Assembly: GCF_900105185.1 (NCBI RefSeq)
Contig: NZ_FNTJ01000003.1
Span: 62,001-126,000, forward strand
Length of the DNA: 64,000 bases
From: Pseudomonas saponiphila
GTDB lineage: Bacteria > Pseudomonadota > Gammaproteobacteria > Pseudomonadales > Pseudomonadaceae
Reading direction: 5' to 3'
Part shown: piece after piece, positions 43,060 to 52,420 of the stretch
How positions within the stretch are numbered: the stretch's first letter is position 1
How the letters are laid out: every line of letters starts with the position of its first letter
Program-made: the position numbers and the translations under genes
Notes under the pieces: model-generated
Told to the model about the DNA's origin: nothing
What the model saw: only the letters and a program-made list of their open reading frames with translations
The model's database searches: none

Positions 43060-44241
43060 GTGGACTGTCCGGCTAGTCCAAGAACTTATGTTTGATCGCG
43101 GCCAGCTTGGCACGATGTACCGAGCCAATGATGGCTTCCGCGGTTTTGTTCCAGCGAAACGGCTTGGCTGAGTGTTCGTTATGGGCCGCAATGAACCGCC
43201 GGATCGCCGCGCGCAGATCCGCCACACTGCTGAACGCGTCCCGATATAGCGCCCGTCGTTCCAGTTGCGCAAACCAGCCCTCCACCGCGTTGAGCCAGGA
43301 GGCGCTGGTCGGCGTGAAGTGCAGCTTGAAGCGGGGATGCTTTTCTAGCCATGCCCTGACGGCTTCGGTCTTGTGCGTCGCGCTGTTGTCCAGAATCACG
43401 TGCAAATCCAGCTCGGCGGGCGTGCTGCGGTCGATCTGTTGCAGGAAGGCCAGAAACTCCTTGGCCCGGTGTCGCTGGGTGATGCGACCGATGACTTGGC
43501 CGGTCAGGATGTCAAAGGCGGCATACAGACTGGCCGTGCCGTGGCGTTTGTAGTCATGCGTTCGACGCTCGATCTGCCCAGGTTTGAGCGGCAGCATGGG
43601 CTGGGTGCGATCCAGCGCCTGGATCTGTGTCTTTTCGTCCACCGACAGCACCAGCGCGTTGTCGGGCGGATTGAGGTACAGCCCGACTACATCGACTACT
43701 TTGTCGGCAAAGTGCGGGTCGTTGCTGATCTTGAAGGTTTTCAGGCGGTGGGGCTTGAGGTCGGCTGCAGCCCACACTTGGGCAACTTGCCAGATGGTGA
43801 CTCCAGCGTACTTCGCCATCAGCCGCAGGCTCCAGTGGGTGGCTTCACGAGGTACCCGCTGGGTCGTCAGGGTCAGAATCTCCTTGATCTTCGCCTCGTC
43901 GAGTTTGCGCGGCTGCCCACTACGCGGCAGGTCATTCAGCCCTTCCAGGCCAGCTTCCTGATAGCGCTTGCGCCATTTGAAGACCACTGGCGCGGAGACT
44001 TGCAGCTGCTCACTGACTTCCTTAGGGGACTGGCCGTCGGCCAGTCGTAACAGAATCCGCGCCCGCTGGGCGAGGCTTTGCGGCAGCGAGGTCATACGCA
44101 ACCAGCCTTGCAAGATCTCAGCATCGGCCAGCGTCAAAACAAATGGAGCTGCTGGCCGGGCCATGTACATGCTCAATCCATAATGAAAGGGTGCACAGCA
44201 TAACCTTCTTGAAAGATAAGCGAATTATCCAAACAGTCCAC
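43060..44241 (-). mobile_element. IS630-family element
   Basis: 1182 bp with GTGGACTGT inverted repeats at both ends. It is flanked by TA at 43058-43059 and 44242-44243, the expected IS630 target duplication. The interval 42912-43057 upstream holds no gene. Confidence 0.88.
43073..44176 (-). CDS. IS630-family transposase
   Basis: 367 residues. An N-terminal helix-turn-helix (GQSPKEVSEQLQVSAPVVFKWRKRY) is followed by a DDE domain: VLSVDEKTQIQAL (D), LHVILDNSATHKT (D) and TPTSASWLNAVEGWFAQLE (E). Intact, full length for the family. A second Met three codons in is an alternative start. Confidence 0.9.
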   Translation of the reverse strand: MSMYMARPAAPFVLTLADAEILQGWLRMTSLPQSLAQRARILLRLADGQSPKEVSEQLQVSAPVVFKWRKRYQEAGLEGLNDLPRSGQPRKLDEAKIKEILTLTTQRVPREATHWSLRLMAKYAGVTIWQVAQVWAAADLKPHRLKTFKISNDPHFADKVVDVVGLYLNPPDNALVLSVDEKTQIQALDRTQPMLPLKPGQIERRTHDYKRHGTASLYAAFDILTGQVIGRITQRHRAKEFLAFLQQIDRSTPAELDLHVILDNSATHKTEAVRAWLEKHPRFKLHFTPTSASWLNAVEGWFAQLERRALYRDAFSSVADLRAAIRRFIAAHNEHSAKPFRWNKTAEAIIGSVHRAKLAAIKHKFLD

Positions 44242-44369
44242 TAGGACGGCAAGCTTTCAAATATCAATGGTCATGTTAAGGGCGCCTCGTTGACCTCTAC
44301 TACATACCTAAACCCGGAAACGCACATCGTTATCCTGAGGATCTCTTTGCGTCACATACCCCGAGGCAG

Positions 44370-44436
44370 GAGCCCTATGCGGTTATCCCGCACGTACGGA
44401 TCTGAGCGGAGGGCGGCAGGTAACTGCCGTCCCTAC
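44370..44436 (+). ncRNA. Group II intron 3' remnant (domains V and VI)
   Basis: GAGCCCTATGCGGTTAT...CGTACGGATC has the size, AGC triad and stem order of domain V, with two mismatches from the consensus I know. GGGCGGCAG-GTAA-CTGCCGTCCC then forms a domain VI-like hairpin ending in CCCTAC, the usual intron 3' end. No intron-encoded protein is present. It sits inside the IS66 remnant, directly before the DETP motif. Confidence 0.5.
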
Positions 44437-45010
44437 CACGACCGATGAAACCCCGGTGCAAATGCTTGCGCCCGGCATGAAGAAGACGCAGCGGGTTTAC
44501 GTGTGGCCTATGCTGCCAGCGCGTTCGCCGAGCTGCGCGCCATAGTCTATGACTTCAGTCCCAGCCGAGCCGGCGAGCATGCCCGTGCCTTCCTCGGTGA
44601 CTGGAGAGGCCAGCTGGTCTGTGATGACTTCGCCGCCTACAAGTTCTGCTTCGAGCAGGGGAAGGCGTGACCAAAATCGGCTGTATGGCCCGCGGCCCAC
44701 GCCCGGCGCGAGTTCTACAGCCTGCACGTGGCCAACCAGAGCCCGCTGGCCGGACAGGCCCTGCACCAATATCGGTCAGCTGTACGCCATCGAGCGCGAG
44801 GTGCGTGACTGCCGCCTGACGAGCGACGCGAATACGCCACGCACAGGCCAGACCTCTCGACGATACCCTGCACACCTGGATGCTCGCCCAGCGCGAGCGC
44901 ATCCATGAAGGCACGGCCATCTCCAAGGCGCTTGACCACAGCCTCAAGCGCTGGACGGCCCTGGTGCGCTGTCTCGACAACGGCAGGGAGGTGATCGATG
45001 GTTTTTAAAA
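44437..45010 (+). pseudogene. IS66-family transposase remnant
   Basis: Fragments in shifting frames read DETPVQMLAPGMKKTQRVYVW, YDFSPSRAGEHARAFLGDW, LVCDDFAAYKF, AHARREFYSLHVANQSPLA and AIEREVR, in the order of the IS66 TnpC catalytic domain. At least two frameshifts and a stop after FEQGKA disable it. Neither end of an IS66 element was found. Confidence 0.75.
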
Positions 45011-45060
45011 AAATCTGATGCTCTACCTGACGGCGGGGCTCAAGTCCGACAAGCAGCCAG

Positions 45061-45633
45061 TCAAAAGAGCGAGGACAGGCTAGACTCCCTTGAATCGATG
45101 CACTTCATCTTGTGTAGACTCAGGGTGTCGGAAGGCAGCTCGCCGAATGTGCTCCTGTATTTCTCGGCGAAACGTCCCAGATGTAAGAAGCCGTAGTCTA
45201 GGGCCACCTCAGTGATACTACGTATATTGGTAGTGGGATTGCTCAAGCAGGCACGGACGCACTCAAGCTTGCGGTTGCGAATGTAATTCATGGGCGTGGT
45301 GCCGGTATGCTTCTCGAACATGGTGTAGAGGGAGCGTGGGCTCATCAGCGCCAGCTCCGCTAACTGCTCAAGGCTGATACTCCGTTTGACATTTTCCTCA
45401 ATGAACTGAACGACTCGCTCGAAACATGGGTTGCCTTCGACGAAGCCTTTGCGGCTGACATTGCTGCTGAGCGTCTCGAGCAGCTTGGTAGCGATGATCT
45501 TCGTGTAGTGCTCCGCCACCAAGGTCATCGACATGTTATGTTCCGCTTCGTCACAAACCAGTCCGATTAGATTGATGAAGCCATTAAGCTGCTGCAGGCT
45601 ATGTCGGGGGGGGAAACGGATCAATGTCATCAA
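45061..45633 (-). CDS. xylS: N-terminally truncated XylS-type AraC regulator
   Basis: 190 residues that match the C-terminal part of XylS (321 residues in TOL). They comprise the linker (SLQQLNGFINLIGLVCDEAEHN) and both AraC helix-turn-helix motifs (LEQLAELALMSPRSLYTMFEKH and ITEVALDYGFLHLGRFAEKYR). The effector-binding N-terminal domain is missing; an in-frame TAA lies four codons before the first possible start. The isolated XylS C-terminal domain is known to bind Pm and activate it without effector, so the product could be active if expressed. Confidence 0.85.
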   Translation of the reverse strand: MMTLIRFPPRHSLQQLNGFINLIGLVCDEAEHNMSMTLVAEHYTKIIATKLLETLSSNVSRKGFVEGNPCFERVVQFIEENVKRSISLEQLAELALMSPRSLYTMFEKHTGTTPMNYIRNRKLECVRACLSNPTTNIRSITEVALDYGFLHLGRFAEKYRSTFGELPSDTLSLHKMKCIDSRESSLSSLF

Positions 45634-45815
45634 CTTTGGAAATTATCGATAAATATCATATAATTAGCGCTCAAATCAGTGCATGGGAGAAGCCCTTTTG
45701 ACTACCTATACCGCATCGCTTGACACCGCCAGCCAAGCCCTGGTTTGAAAATTGTACAAAAAATAACCAGTCCGCTCGATTGTCCCGCCTTCATCGCCGC
45801 CCACCGCCAGAATCC
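45634..45815. other. Junction DNA between xylS and recombinase fragments
   Basis: No gene is seen. AT-rich DNA at 45640-45670 marks the end of XylS homology, and this stretch contains the deletion or insertion joint that removed the XylS N-terminus. Confidence 0.4.
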
Positions 45816-46142
45816 TCAAGACTTTATCCAGGTTTCAAGAGCCGTCCGTGTTTGCTCCGTGATTTCAAACTGAACCGGTCGATGGGTTTTCTGCTGCATC
45901 ACGATGGCTCGCGATGACACGTGCTCGCCATGAGCAACGTCGCGCACACGGAGCTTGGTCAAGTCGCAGGCTCGCAGTTTGCTGTCGATGGCTAAATCGA
46001 AGAGCGCCAGATCTCGGGTTCTCTCGGCGATTTGCAGTCTCACTCGGATCGCCCAGATATCTCTCAGGCGGAGCGGTGCCTTCTGTCCGACTAATTTTCC
46101 TTTGTTCCAGGGCTGATGGCTGTAGGTAGCAATGGTGTTCAT
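45816..46142 (-). pseudogene. Tyrosine recombinase, N-terminal fragment
   Basis: 108 residues (MNTIATYSHQPWNKGKLVGQ...) matching the first half of a compact integrase of about 200 residues found on Pseudomonas mobile elements. FDLAIDSKLRACDLTKLRVRDV contains the first catalytic Arg region. The His-x-x-Arg box and the Tyr are missing because the frame ends at 45816. A short GC-rich inverted segment near 46148-46170 precedes the start. Confidence 0.7.
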
Positions 46143-46246
46143 GGAAGTGTCCTCCGCGTACGGGAGGACAAGGATGGTTAGCTCGGGTAAGGGACGCTAA
46201 CCGGCCAGTAGCGGACAGCAGCCTAATAAATATGCCCTAGAGTTTT

Positions 46247-46741
46247 TCATTCACGTTTTCGCATGCGGCTAATAAATACCGCTTCACTAGTAGTAAAGGT
46301 GTTCTTCGCTTTCAGCCAGTCGGTGACCGGATTCCCTTCTCTATCTTCATTGCTGGTTATTCTTTGTGCGACATAAACTCCGAATGGAATCCACGCAGCG
46401 AGAACCCCAAGACCACCTGTGGTTCCTGCTAGTGCGGCGGGAATTAATGCCCCGGCCAAGCCCAGAATATCCCGCTTCTTTGCTTTTTTTTGGATGTATT
46501 CAAATTGCTTAACTCTCTCGTTGATATCAGCGATGTATTGATTGGTTGCATTAGTCTCAAAATTGCAGTCTCTTAATATTTTGTTAAGTCTTGATATCTC
46601 TTCAGCTTGAAATGCATCGAGTACCTCGTGAATCGGCGCCGCATTATCCAGAACTAGTAAGTCGCTTATGATAGTGTCGAGTTTCGTAATAGGGTCTATG
46701 AAGTTTTTGTTTGGAACCCCGGTTATAAAGCTGGCGGCGGC
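46247..46741 (-). pseudogene. 3' part of an unknown gene split by IS21
   Basis: 165 codons (164 residues and stop) begin AAASFITGVPNKNFIDPITK and end VFISRMRKRE. A helical region is followed by a Gly/Ala-rich hydrophobic segment (GLAGALIPAALAGTTGGLGVLAAW), which could enter a membrane. Joined to the 5' part at 49389-50720 through the duplicated AGTTGC, the frame is continuous. The DNA is AT-rich compared with neighbours. Confidence 0.8.
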
Positions 46742-46972
46742 AGTTGCTGCGGATTTCGGAGCACCGTGACCGGCCGTTTCGGTTGATCGTGACCGGTCAT
46801 TTCGCTAACGCGTGACCGCTCATTTCGGTAGCAACGTGACCGATTTTCCGCCTGTTCCGAAACAGGTGGTCACGGCTTACCGAAATCGCCGGTCACGACT
46901 TAGCGAAAGCCTTCCCCTTCGTTGCGCATGACCTGATGCGCCGCCATCCTCGACCGATTTCGGGAGAGGAAG

Positions 46973-48658
46973 ATGGCGGCGCCGCGAGTAGCCATGCGAA
47001 ACATCAAAGAATGTCTGCGCCTCAAGTTTGAGGCCGGCTTGTCCCACGAGAAGATTGCCCGTGCCTTGCAGCTGTCCAAGGGCGTGGTTAGCAAGTACAT
47101 CGCGGCGGCGCGGGTGGCCGGGCTGGACTGGCCGGCGCTGGTGGCCATGGACGAGGCCGCGCTGGCGGCCGCCTTGTTTGCACCGACGTCGACGAACAAG
47201 CCGCGCGGTGAGCGAGTGCTGCCCGATGTGCTGAGCATCCACCGCGAGTTGCGACGCAAGGGCGTGACCTTGCAGCTGCTGTGGGAGGAATATCTCGCCG
47301 CGCATGCGGGCCAGCCGACCTACCGCTACACCCAGTTCGTCGAGCACTACCGGCGCTACGCCCAGACGCTCAAACGTTCGATGCGTCAGCTGCACCGTGC
47401 GGGCGAGAAGCTATTCATCGACTATGCCGGGCCGACGCTGCCGGTGGTCGACCCGGCCACCGGCGAAGTGCGCCGGGCGCACATCTTCGTCGCCGCCCTG
47501 GGCGCCTCGAATTACACCTATGCCTGCGCGACGCCAGGCGAAACCCAGGTGGACTGGCTGACCTCGCTGGGCCAGGCTCTGACCTACTTTGGCGGCGTGC
47601 CGGAAATGGTTGTGCCGGACAATCCGCGCGCCCTGGTCGCCCAGCCGGATCGCTACGAGCCGGGCCTGAACCGGGCCACGCTGGAGTGCGCGCGTCATTA
47701 CCAGACGGTGATCCTGCCGGCACGGCCACGCAAGCCTCAGGACAAGGCCAAGGCCGAGGTGGCGGTGCAGGTGGTCGAGCGCTGGATCATGGCGCGGCTG
47801 CGCCATCGGCAGTTCTTCAGCCTGCATGCGCTTAACCAGGCCATCGCCGAGCTGCTGGAGGATCTGAATCGGCGCCCGTTCAAGCGGCTCGATGGCTGCC
47901 GGCGCGACTGGTTCGAGCGCCTGGATCGCCCGGCCTTGCGAGCGCTGCCGGTGCATCCCTACGAGGTCGCCACCTTCAAGCGCTGCAAGGTCAGCATCGA
48001 CTACCACATCGAGGTCAATGGCAGCTTCTACAGCGTGCCCTCCGCCCTGGCCCGGCAGAACGTGGACGTGCGACTGACGGCACACACCCTGGAAGTGCTG
48101 CATGGCAACCGGCGGGTGGCCAGCCACCTGCTGCTGGGGCGACGCGGCGCTTACAGTACCCAGCGCGAGCACATGCCCGCGGCGCACCAGGCGCATCGCG
48201 AATGGACGCCACAACGCCTGCTCGACTGGGGCGCGCGGATCGGCCCCTACACGCGCCAACTGATCGATCACCAACTGACCCACAAGCCGCACCCGGAGAT
48301 GGGCTACCGCGCCTGCCTCGGCCTGCTCTCGCTGGCCCGGCGCTATGGCAATGCACGCCTGGAAGCCGCTGCCGAACGTGCCGTACACCTGCGCGCCTTC
48401 ACCGGGCGCAGCGTGCGCAACCTGCTCCAGCAAGGCCTGGATCAACAGCCGCTGCCCCAGCGTGCCGCCGAAACGACCTTACCCGGCGACCACGAGAACG
48501 TCCGTGGCGCCGACTACTACCAACCCCCGCAACAGGAGCTGTTCGATGATGCCGCAACACACCCTGAATCAACTGCACCAGCTACGCCTGGACGGCATGG
48601 CCCGCGCCCTGGAAGAGCAATGGACGCTGCCGGCCAGCCACAGCCTGAGCTTCGATGA
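46973..48658 (+). CDS. istA: IS21 transposase IstA
   Basis: 561 residues. The N-terminal helix-turn-helix is [19 protein letters not shown], and the RNase H core includes [19 protein letters not shown] (D) and [10 protein letters not shown] (D). The C-terminal end overlaps istB by 113 bp, so the true functional end may be shorter. ATG 46973 follows GGGAGAGGAAG. Intact. Confidence 0.88.
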   Translation: MAAPRVAMRNIKECLRLKFEAGLSHEKIARALQLSKGVVSKYIAAARVAGLDWPALVAMDEAALAAALFAPTSTNKPRGERVLPDVLSIHRELRRKGVTLQLLWEEYLAAHAGQPTYRYTQFVEHYRRYAQTLKRSMRQLHRAGEKLFIDYAGPTLPVVDPATGEVRRAHIFVAALGASNYTYACATPGETQVDWLTSLGQALTYFGGVPEMVVPDNPRALVAQPDRYEPGLNRATLECARHYQTVILPARPRKPQDKAKAEVAVQVVERWIMARLRHRQFFSLHALNQAIAELLEDLNRRPFKRLDGCRRDWFERLDRPALRALPVHPYEVATFKRCKVSIDYHIEVNGSFYSVPSALARQNVDVRLTAHTLEVLHGNRRVASHLLLGRRGAYSTQREHMPAAHQAHREWTPQRLLDWGARIGPYTRQLIDHQLTHKPHPEMGYRACLGLLSLARRYGNARLEAAAERAVHLRAFTGRSVRNLLQQGLDQQPLPQRAAETTLPGDHENVRGADYYQPPQQELFDDAATHPESTAPATPGRHGPRPGRAMDAAGQPQPELR

Positions 48659-49295
48659 ACGCCTCGGCCTACTGCTCGACCGCGAACTGGCCTGGCGTGA
48701 CAACCAGCGCCTGGTACGGCTGCGCAAGAAGGCCAAGCTCAAGTACGCCAACGCCTGCCTGGAAGATCTCGACCGCCGCACCGGACGCGCCCTGGACGAG
48801 CGTCTGATCGCCACCCTGGCCAGTGGCGACTGGATCCGCCAGCAGCACAACCTGCTGCTGACCGGCCCGACCGGTGCCGGCAAAACCTGGCTGGCCTGCG
48901 CCCTGGGCAACCAGGCCTGCCGCCAGGGCTATAGCACCCTGTACCTGCGCACCCCGCGCCTGCTGGAACAACTGCGCATCGCTCATGGCGACGGCAGCTT
49001 CGGCCGTACCCTGCAACAGCTGGCAAAGGTCGACGTCCTGGTGCTGGACGACTGGGCGCTAGCCCCGCTGGAGGAAGGAGCCCGGCATGACCTGCTGGAG
49101 GTGATCGACGACCGCGCTGGCAGCCGCTCCACCATCCTGACGAGCCAACTGCCCATCGAGCACTGGCACGGCTGGATCAACGACCCGACCCTGGCCGATG
49201 CCATCCTCGACCGCCTGGTGCACAACGCCTACCGACTGACGATGAAAGGCGAGTCGCTGCGCCGAAAAAAAGCCGAGGAACAAGCCGCATCGTGA
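48546..49295 (+). CDS. istB: IstB-like transposition helper ATPase
   Basis: 249 residues from ATG 48546 (or the adjacent ATG 48549). Walker [18 protein letters not shown] and Walker [16 protein letters not shown] identify the AAA+ helper. The frame is open upstream to 48345 only as a shadow of istA. Intact. Confidence 0.9.
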   Translation: MMPQHTLNQLHQLRLDGMARALEEQWTLPASHSLSFDERLGLLLDRELAWRDNQRLVRLRKKAKLKYANACLEDLDRRTGRALDERLIATLASGDWIRQQHNLLLTGPTGAGKTWLACALGNQACRQGYSTLYLRTPRLLEQLRIAHGDGSFGRTLQQLAKVDVLVLDDWALAPLEEGARHDLLEVIDDRAGSRSTILTSQLPIEHWHGWINDPTLADAILDRLVHNAYRLTMKGESLRRKKAEEQAAS

Positions 49296-49388
49296 CCGAT
49301 GCGATTACAATCCAGAACCCGCGCAACCGGGGTGGAAGCACCGGTCACGTATTAGCGAAACGCTCGGTCACGTTCACCGAAATCCGCA

Positions 49389-50720
49389 AGTTGCCATTGC
49401 TTCGATATTCGCGCCACCAGCATCTGTAGGGCAGAAGTTAGCATTCAGCGCTGCTGACCACTCAACAGAAAGCGTGCTGTACATCAGCAATGGATTAAGA
49501 TTCTGGCCAGTTGCGGCAGATACCATTTCTGCAAGCAGCCTTGCTGAGCCGTGTTGCAAGCCTGCAACCGCTCCCAACGTTGAATAGTCTGCTTCTAGGG
49601 AGGACCAACTAGCACCAAAATGGTCGCGGGCGATCCTTAAGAATTTGCGCTCAAGATTTTCAGCGTCACCAATCATTAGGTCCAATAGTTTTCTTCTGGA
49701 CTCATTGTCAATTGGTGGATACATCAAGGGATTTCTTCTCCTCGATTCTTGGATGGTTGCTACCGCGAGCTGCCTATGCATTACGGCATTGCTGGAACTT
49801 AGCTCTAAGTGCTCTGCCAATCCTTTTGGGTCATATTTATGTAGATCATGCGGAAGCACCAGCGTTACTCGTCGTCTTTCGATTAAAGTTCTCAAATCGC
49901 TGCTGGTGATTTTGAGATGCTTTAAGAAAGGCTCAAAGTCTCCTAATGGTGGGGCAATGTATATGTCGCTATAGGTTGTTAGGTAGTTTCGAATATTGCC
50001 TGGCGTGCCTAGCGAGCAGTCTATGAAGCACGCAGTGCCAGAATCTCTACGGACATCAGTTGCAGTAGGGGCATCGGTAAAAAGTGAGATGCGGGAATCA
50101 AACCACCTCTGCTCACTTTCATCATGGATATCTAGCACTGCGGTTGGCCAAGCTGTTCGCTCGCGATATGTGGCGGATTGAGCGGCGGTGACCAAGGTGT
50201 GTGTGTCGGCAGTCTTAAATTCGGTATCGATGTTAATTCCGAGGTTGGCAACGGCTATGTTTACTTCCGTAATTTGGTCAGGGTCTAAAGGTTTGGTTGA
50301 TGTGAAAATTAACTTGTCAGGGAAATCCTGAATGTTGAATGCTGGAAAGTTTTTCGGCAGTTGTCGCTTGATTTCCAGATGGAATTGAACAGCGTTCAGT
50401 GGGGCACCATGTAATTGCGACAGTTGCTCTACTGTGCGGGCGGGTAGTCGAGTTGCACCCGGCGGTGGTGTCTCTGTCAAGTCTACTTGATAGGCAATTA
50501 CTCTACAGTGCTCATCAAACCATTTTTTTAGAGGCGTTCCGCCTGAAGTGATAGCAGTCGCGATATCGCTACAAGCTATATAGTATCTGCCATTTTTCTC
50601 CCATAGCCCTTGCAAGTTAAAGTCGGGCTGGGTGAGTAAAAGTCTTTCATACGAAACTTGGGCATACCCTTTTGCAAATCCGAATTTCGTCACGTGATTC
50701 TCACTTTCTAGAATTAGCAA
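49389..50720 (-). pseudogene. 5' part of an unknown gene split by IS21
   Basis: 444 codons, from a TTG at 50720 (or GTG 50693) to ACT at 49389; the last four residues of the open frame (CGFR) belong to the IS. The sequence shows no motif I know; TDAPTATDVRRDSGTACFID and RRVTLVLPHDLHKYDPKGLA look like parts of a compact alpha/beta domain. With the 3' part it would make a protein of up to 608 residues. Low GC suggests recent acquisition. No function assigned. Confidence 0.75.
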
Positions 50721-50965
50721 TTATTTTTATAGGGCAATGATCGGTATTGCCAAGTGCGTTAGAATTATAGATTGCCTTCTAAATATTAGCAGTTAATCTT
50801 CCGCATGCAGACTGTTTTGGTCAGCATTCAAGCACGTCAAAACTTCAGGCGCCCCTGTCTCTAGTGGAAAAGAGGATAGATTTATTTATCGGCCCACACG
50901 TCCGCTACTGGCCGGTTTCTGCCTGTCTCACCGGTTGCTAGGGGCCGATTTCAGCCCACTTTGAG

Positions 50966-51661
50966 CTACGTGGCTAGAAGGGTTGTGATCTGATTGACAC
51001 TGATAACTTGCCCGCTCCAGATCATTTCAAAATGAGCGCTCTGGATGATCGAGGTAACAGGTCGCGGGGTCATCAGCGCCCAACAGATGTTGCCGGGAGA
51101 TCGAACCGAATGGTAGCGCAGGCCTGGGTATCCCGCTCGTTTCACTTCGCTTCCCAATCGATTCGAGTGTGCGTAATCGTCCGGCGCATAGATGGCGTCT
51201 GAAAGCGGCAGTGCGGTGGCGTCTCTCATCCCGCTGTCGCTGAAGCTGGCGGTCAGCCCTCTGAAGACGAAACGCTCATAGTTGAGCTCCGGCACATTCG
51301 ACCAGTAGTGCTCCTGGTGATGACGCACCTCGGCGATCGCGGTATCCATTCTGTCGGCCAGGTAGAGCACGCCGAAGTTGCCATTGCTGAAGCGCGAGCC
51401 GGCTGGATTGACGTGGGTGAAGGGTGCTGTCGCATACGAGCAGCCTGGGATGCCGAACGGAATCTGGTCACGCGGAATCAGCTCCAGGCGACCAATCTCG
51501 TTCTGCAGCCGTGGATTGGTTAGCGCCTGGATCTGATAAAGAGCTTCGAAGTCCTCGGCGTCGGCGACATCATCGAACAGGGCAATGGGCGGAAACTTGG
51601 AGTTGACCAAACGGTATGCTTGCAGACTTTCACCTTCCAGCACGGGAAGGTCTCCGAGCAT
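50966..51661 (-). CDS. RES-domain NAD+-degrading toxin, second copy
   Basis: 231 residues from ATG 51661 (TAATG with the antitoxin stop; GTG 51667 is an alternative). YRLVNSKFPPIALFDDVADA and SRFSNGNFGVLYLADRMDTAI align without gaps to the toxin at 6485, showing recent common origin but many substitutions. Expected activity is NAD+ phosphorolysis or hydrolysis, restrained by the upstream antitoxin. Confidence 0.87.
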   Translation of the reverse strand: MLGDLPVLEGESLQAYRLVNSKFPPIALFDDVADAEDFEALYQIQALTNPRLQNEIGRLELIPRDQIPFGIPGCSYATAPFTHVNPAGSRFSNGNFGVLYLADRMDTAIAEVRHHQEHYWSNVPELNYERFVFRGLTASFSDSGMRDATALPLSDAIYAPDDYAHSNRLGSEVKRAGYPGLRYHSVRSPGNICWALMTPRPVTSIIQSAHFEMIWSGQVISVNQITTLLAT

Positions 51662-52068
51662 TACCACTGGGCACCTCGTAGCGCGTCGATCCGTCGGAAT
51701 GTCTCGTACAGCGAGATCATGTCGCCCTGCGCCATGATGTCGAGCGGCTTGCGGCCGTTGAAGAACTCATTGTGGTTCTCCATCGTGGGGAAGCCGTAGA
51801 CGTTCTCGGGGTTGTCGAACACAACGCGCAGCGCTGCGTGGATGTTCAGCACAAGACTGATGCGCTGCATCTGATCGGAGTCCAGGCTTACCGCCCATGC
51901 CGAATCCTTCTGACTGGCTCGGGTGTAGGTGCTGCGGGAAATCCGCAGCACCCGGCAAGCCTGCTCGCAGGTGGCCTTCCACTTGTCCAGGATGTTCAGC
52001 GCGGCGCGCAGGCCGGCTGCGCACTGGGTTTTCGAGAAGTCCTGAGCTTGGATGGTGGCAGCTGTCAT
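51661..52068 (-). CDS. Xre/MbcA/ParS-type antitoxin, second copy
   Basis: 135 residues from ATG 52068 (MTAATIQAQDFSKTQCAAGL). The helix-turn-helix ACRVLRISRSTYTRASQK and the toxin-binding HAALRVVFDNPENVYGFPTM are paralogous to the antitoxin at 6093. The longer frame to 52272 crosses the operator and is not used. A palindromic operator lies 15 bp upstream, implying autoregulation. Confidence 0.87.
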   Translation of the reverse strand: MTAATIQAQDFSKTQCAAGLRAALNILDKWKATCEQACRVLRISRSTYTRASQKDSAWAVSLDSDQMQRISLVLNIHAALRVVFDNPENVYGFPTMENHNEFFNGRKPLDIMAQGDMISLYETFRRIDALRGAQW

Positions 52069-52082
52069 GGAGAGCCCTCGAT

Positions 52083-52127
52083 TTAATCTGTAGGTCGAAA
52101 TATAGCATATTTGAGTCTGCAGATTAA
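52083..52127. promoter_or_regulatory. Nested palindromic operator of the second Xre/RES pair
   Basis: TTAATCTGTAG (52083-52093) and CTGCAGATTAA (52117-52127) form an 11-bp inverted repeat with one mismatch. Between them lies AAATATAGCATATTT, a second palindrome. The first RES/Xre pair lacks this arrangement. Confidence 0.65.
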
Positions 52128-52153
52128 CAGTGGCTATTGCACTGGCGCTGCTT

Positions 52154-52420
52154 CTAGCGTCCATTGTCACTGTCCGAGTGGAAGAACTGGACGGGGTGGG
52201 GAGTGTAGGTGGTGCCTTTGCCCATAAAACGTATGCGCTGGGCATCGCTGACTGCGTTGCACTGGGCCTCACCTAACTCTGCTCGATTGTCCCGGCACTG
52301 CAGTCGCAGTACCTTGAGCCGCTCGGGATTCTCCGCAAGCGCTTCAGCCGACTCAAACGGCATTGGCTTCTCGCATGCGCTGAGCAGCAATGCAGCCAGC
52401 AGTAATGACATCTTTTTCAT
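52154..52420 (-). CDS. EexN-family lipoprotein
   Basis: 88 residues from ATG 52420, whose A is the last base of the LysR stop (TGATG). MKKMSLLLAALLLSAC is a lipoprotein signal with lipobox LSAC. The mature part (ENPERLKVLRLQCRDNRAEL...QCNAVSDAQ) follows the pattern of EexN entry-exclusion lipoproteins, which stop redundant conjugation into cells already carrying the plasmid. It is an odd last gene for this operon. Confidence 0.65.
   Translation of the reverse strand: MKKMSLLLAALLLSACEKPMPFESAEALAENPERLKVLRLQCRDNRAELGEAQCNAVSDAQRIRFMGKGTTYTPHPVQFFHSDSDNGR

Larger units (their letters stand above)
46748..49388 (+). mobile_element. IS21-family element with 6-bp target duplication
   Basis: 2641 bp. 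Both ends read TGCGGATTTCGG followed by CGTGACCG as inverted repeats. AGTTGC flanks it on both sides (46742-46747 and 49389-49394). Several more GTGACCG-type repeats lie in the left 120 bp, as usual for multiple transposase sites. It differs from the IS21 at 21676. Confidence 0.92.
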
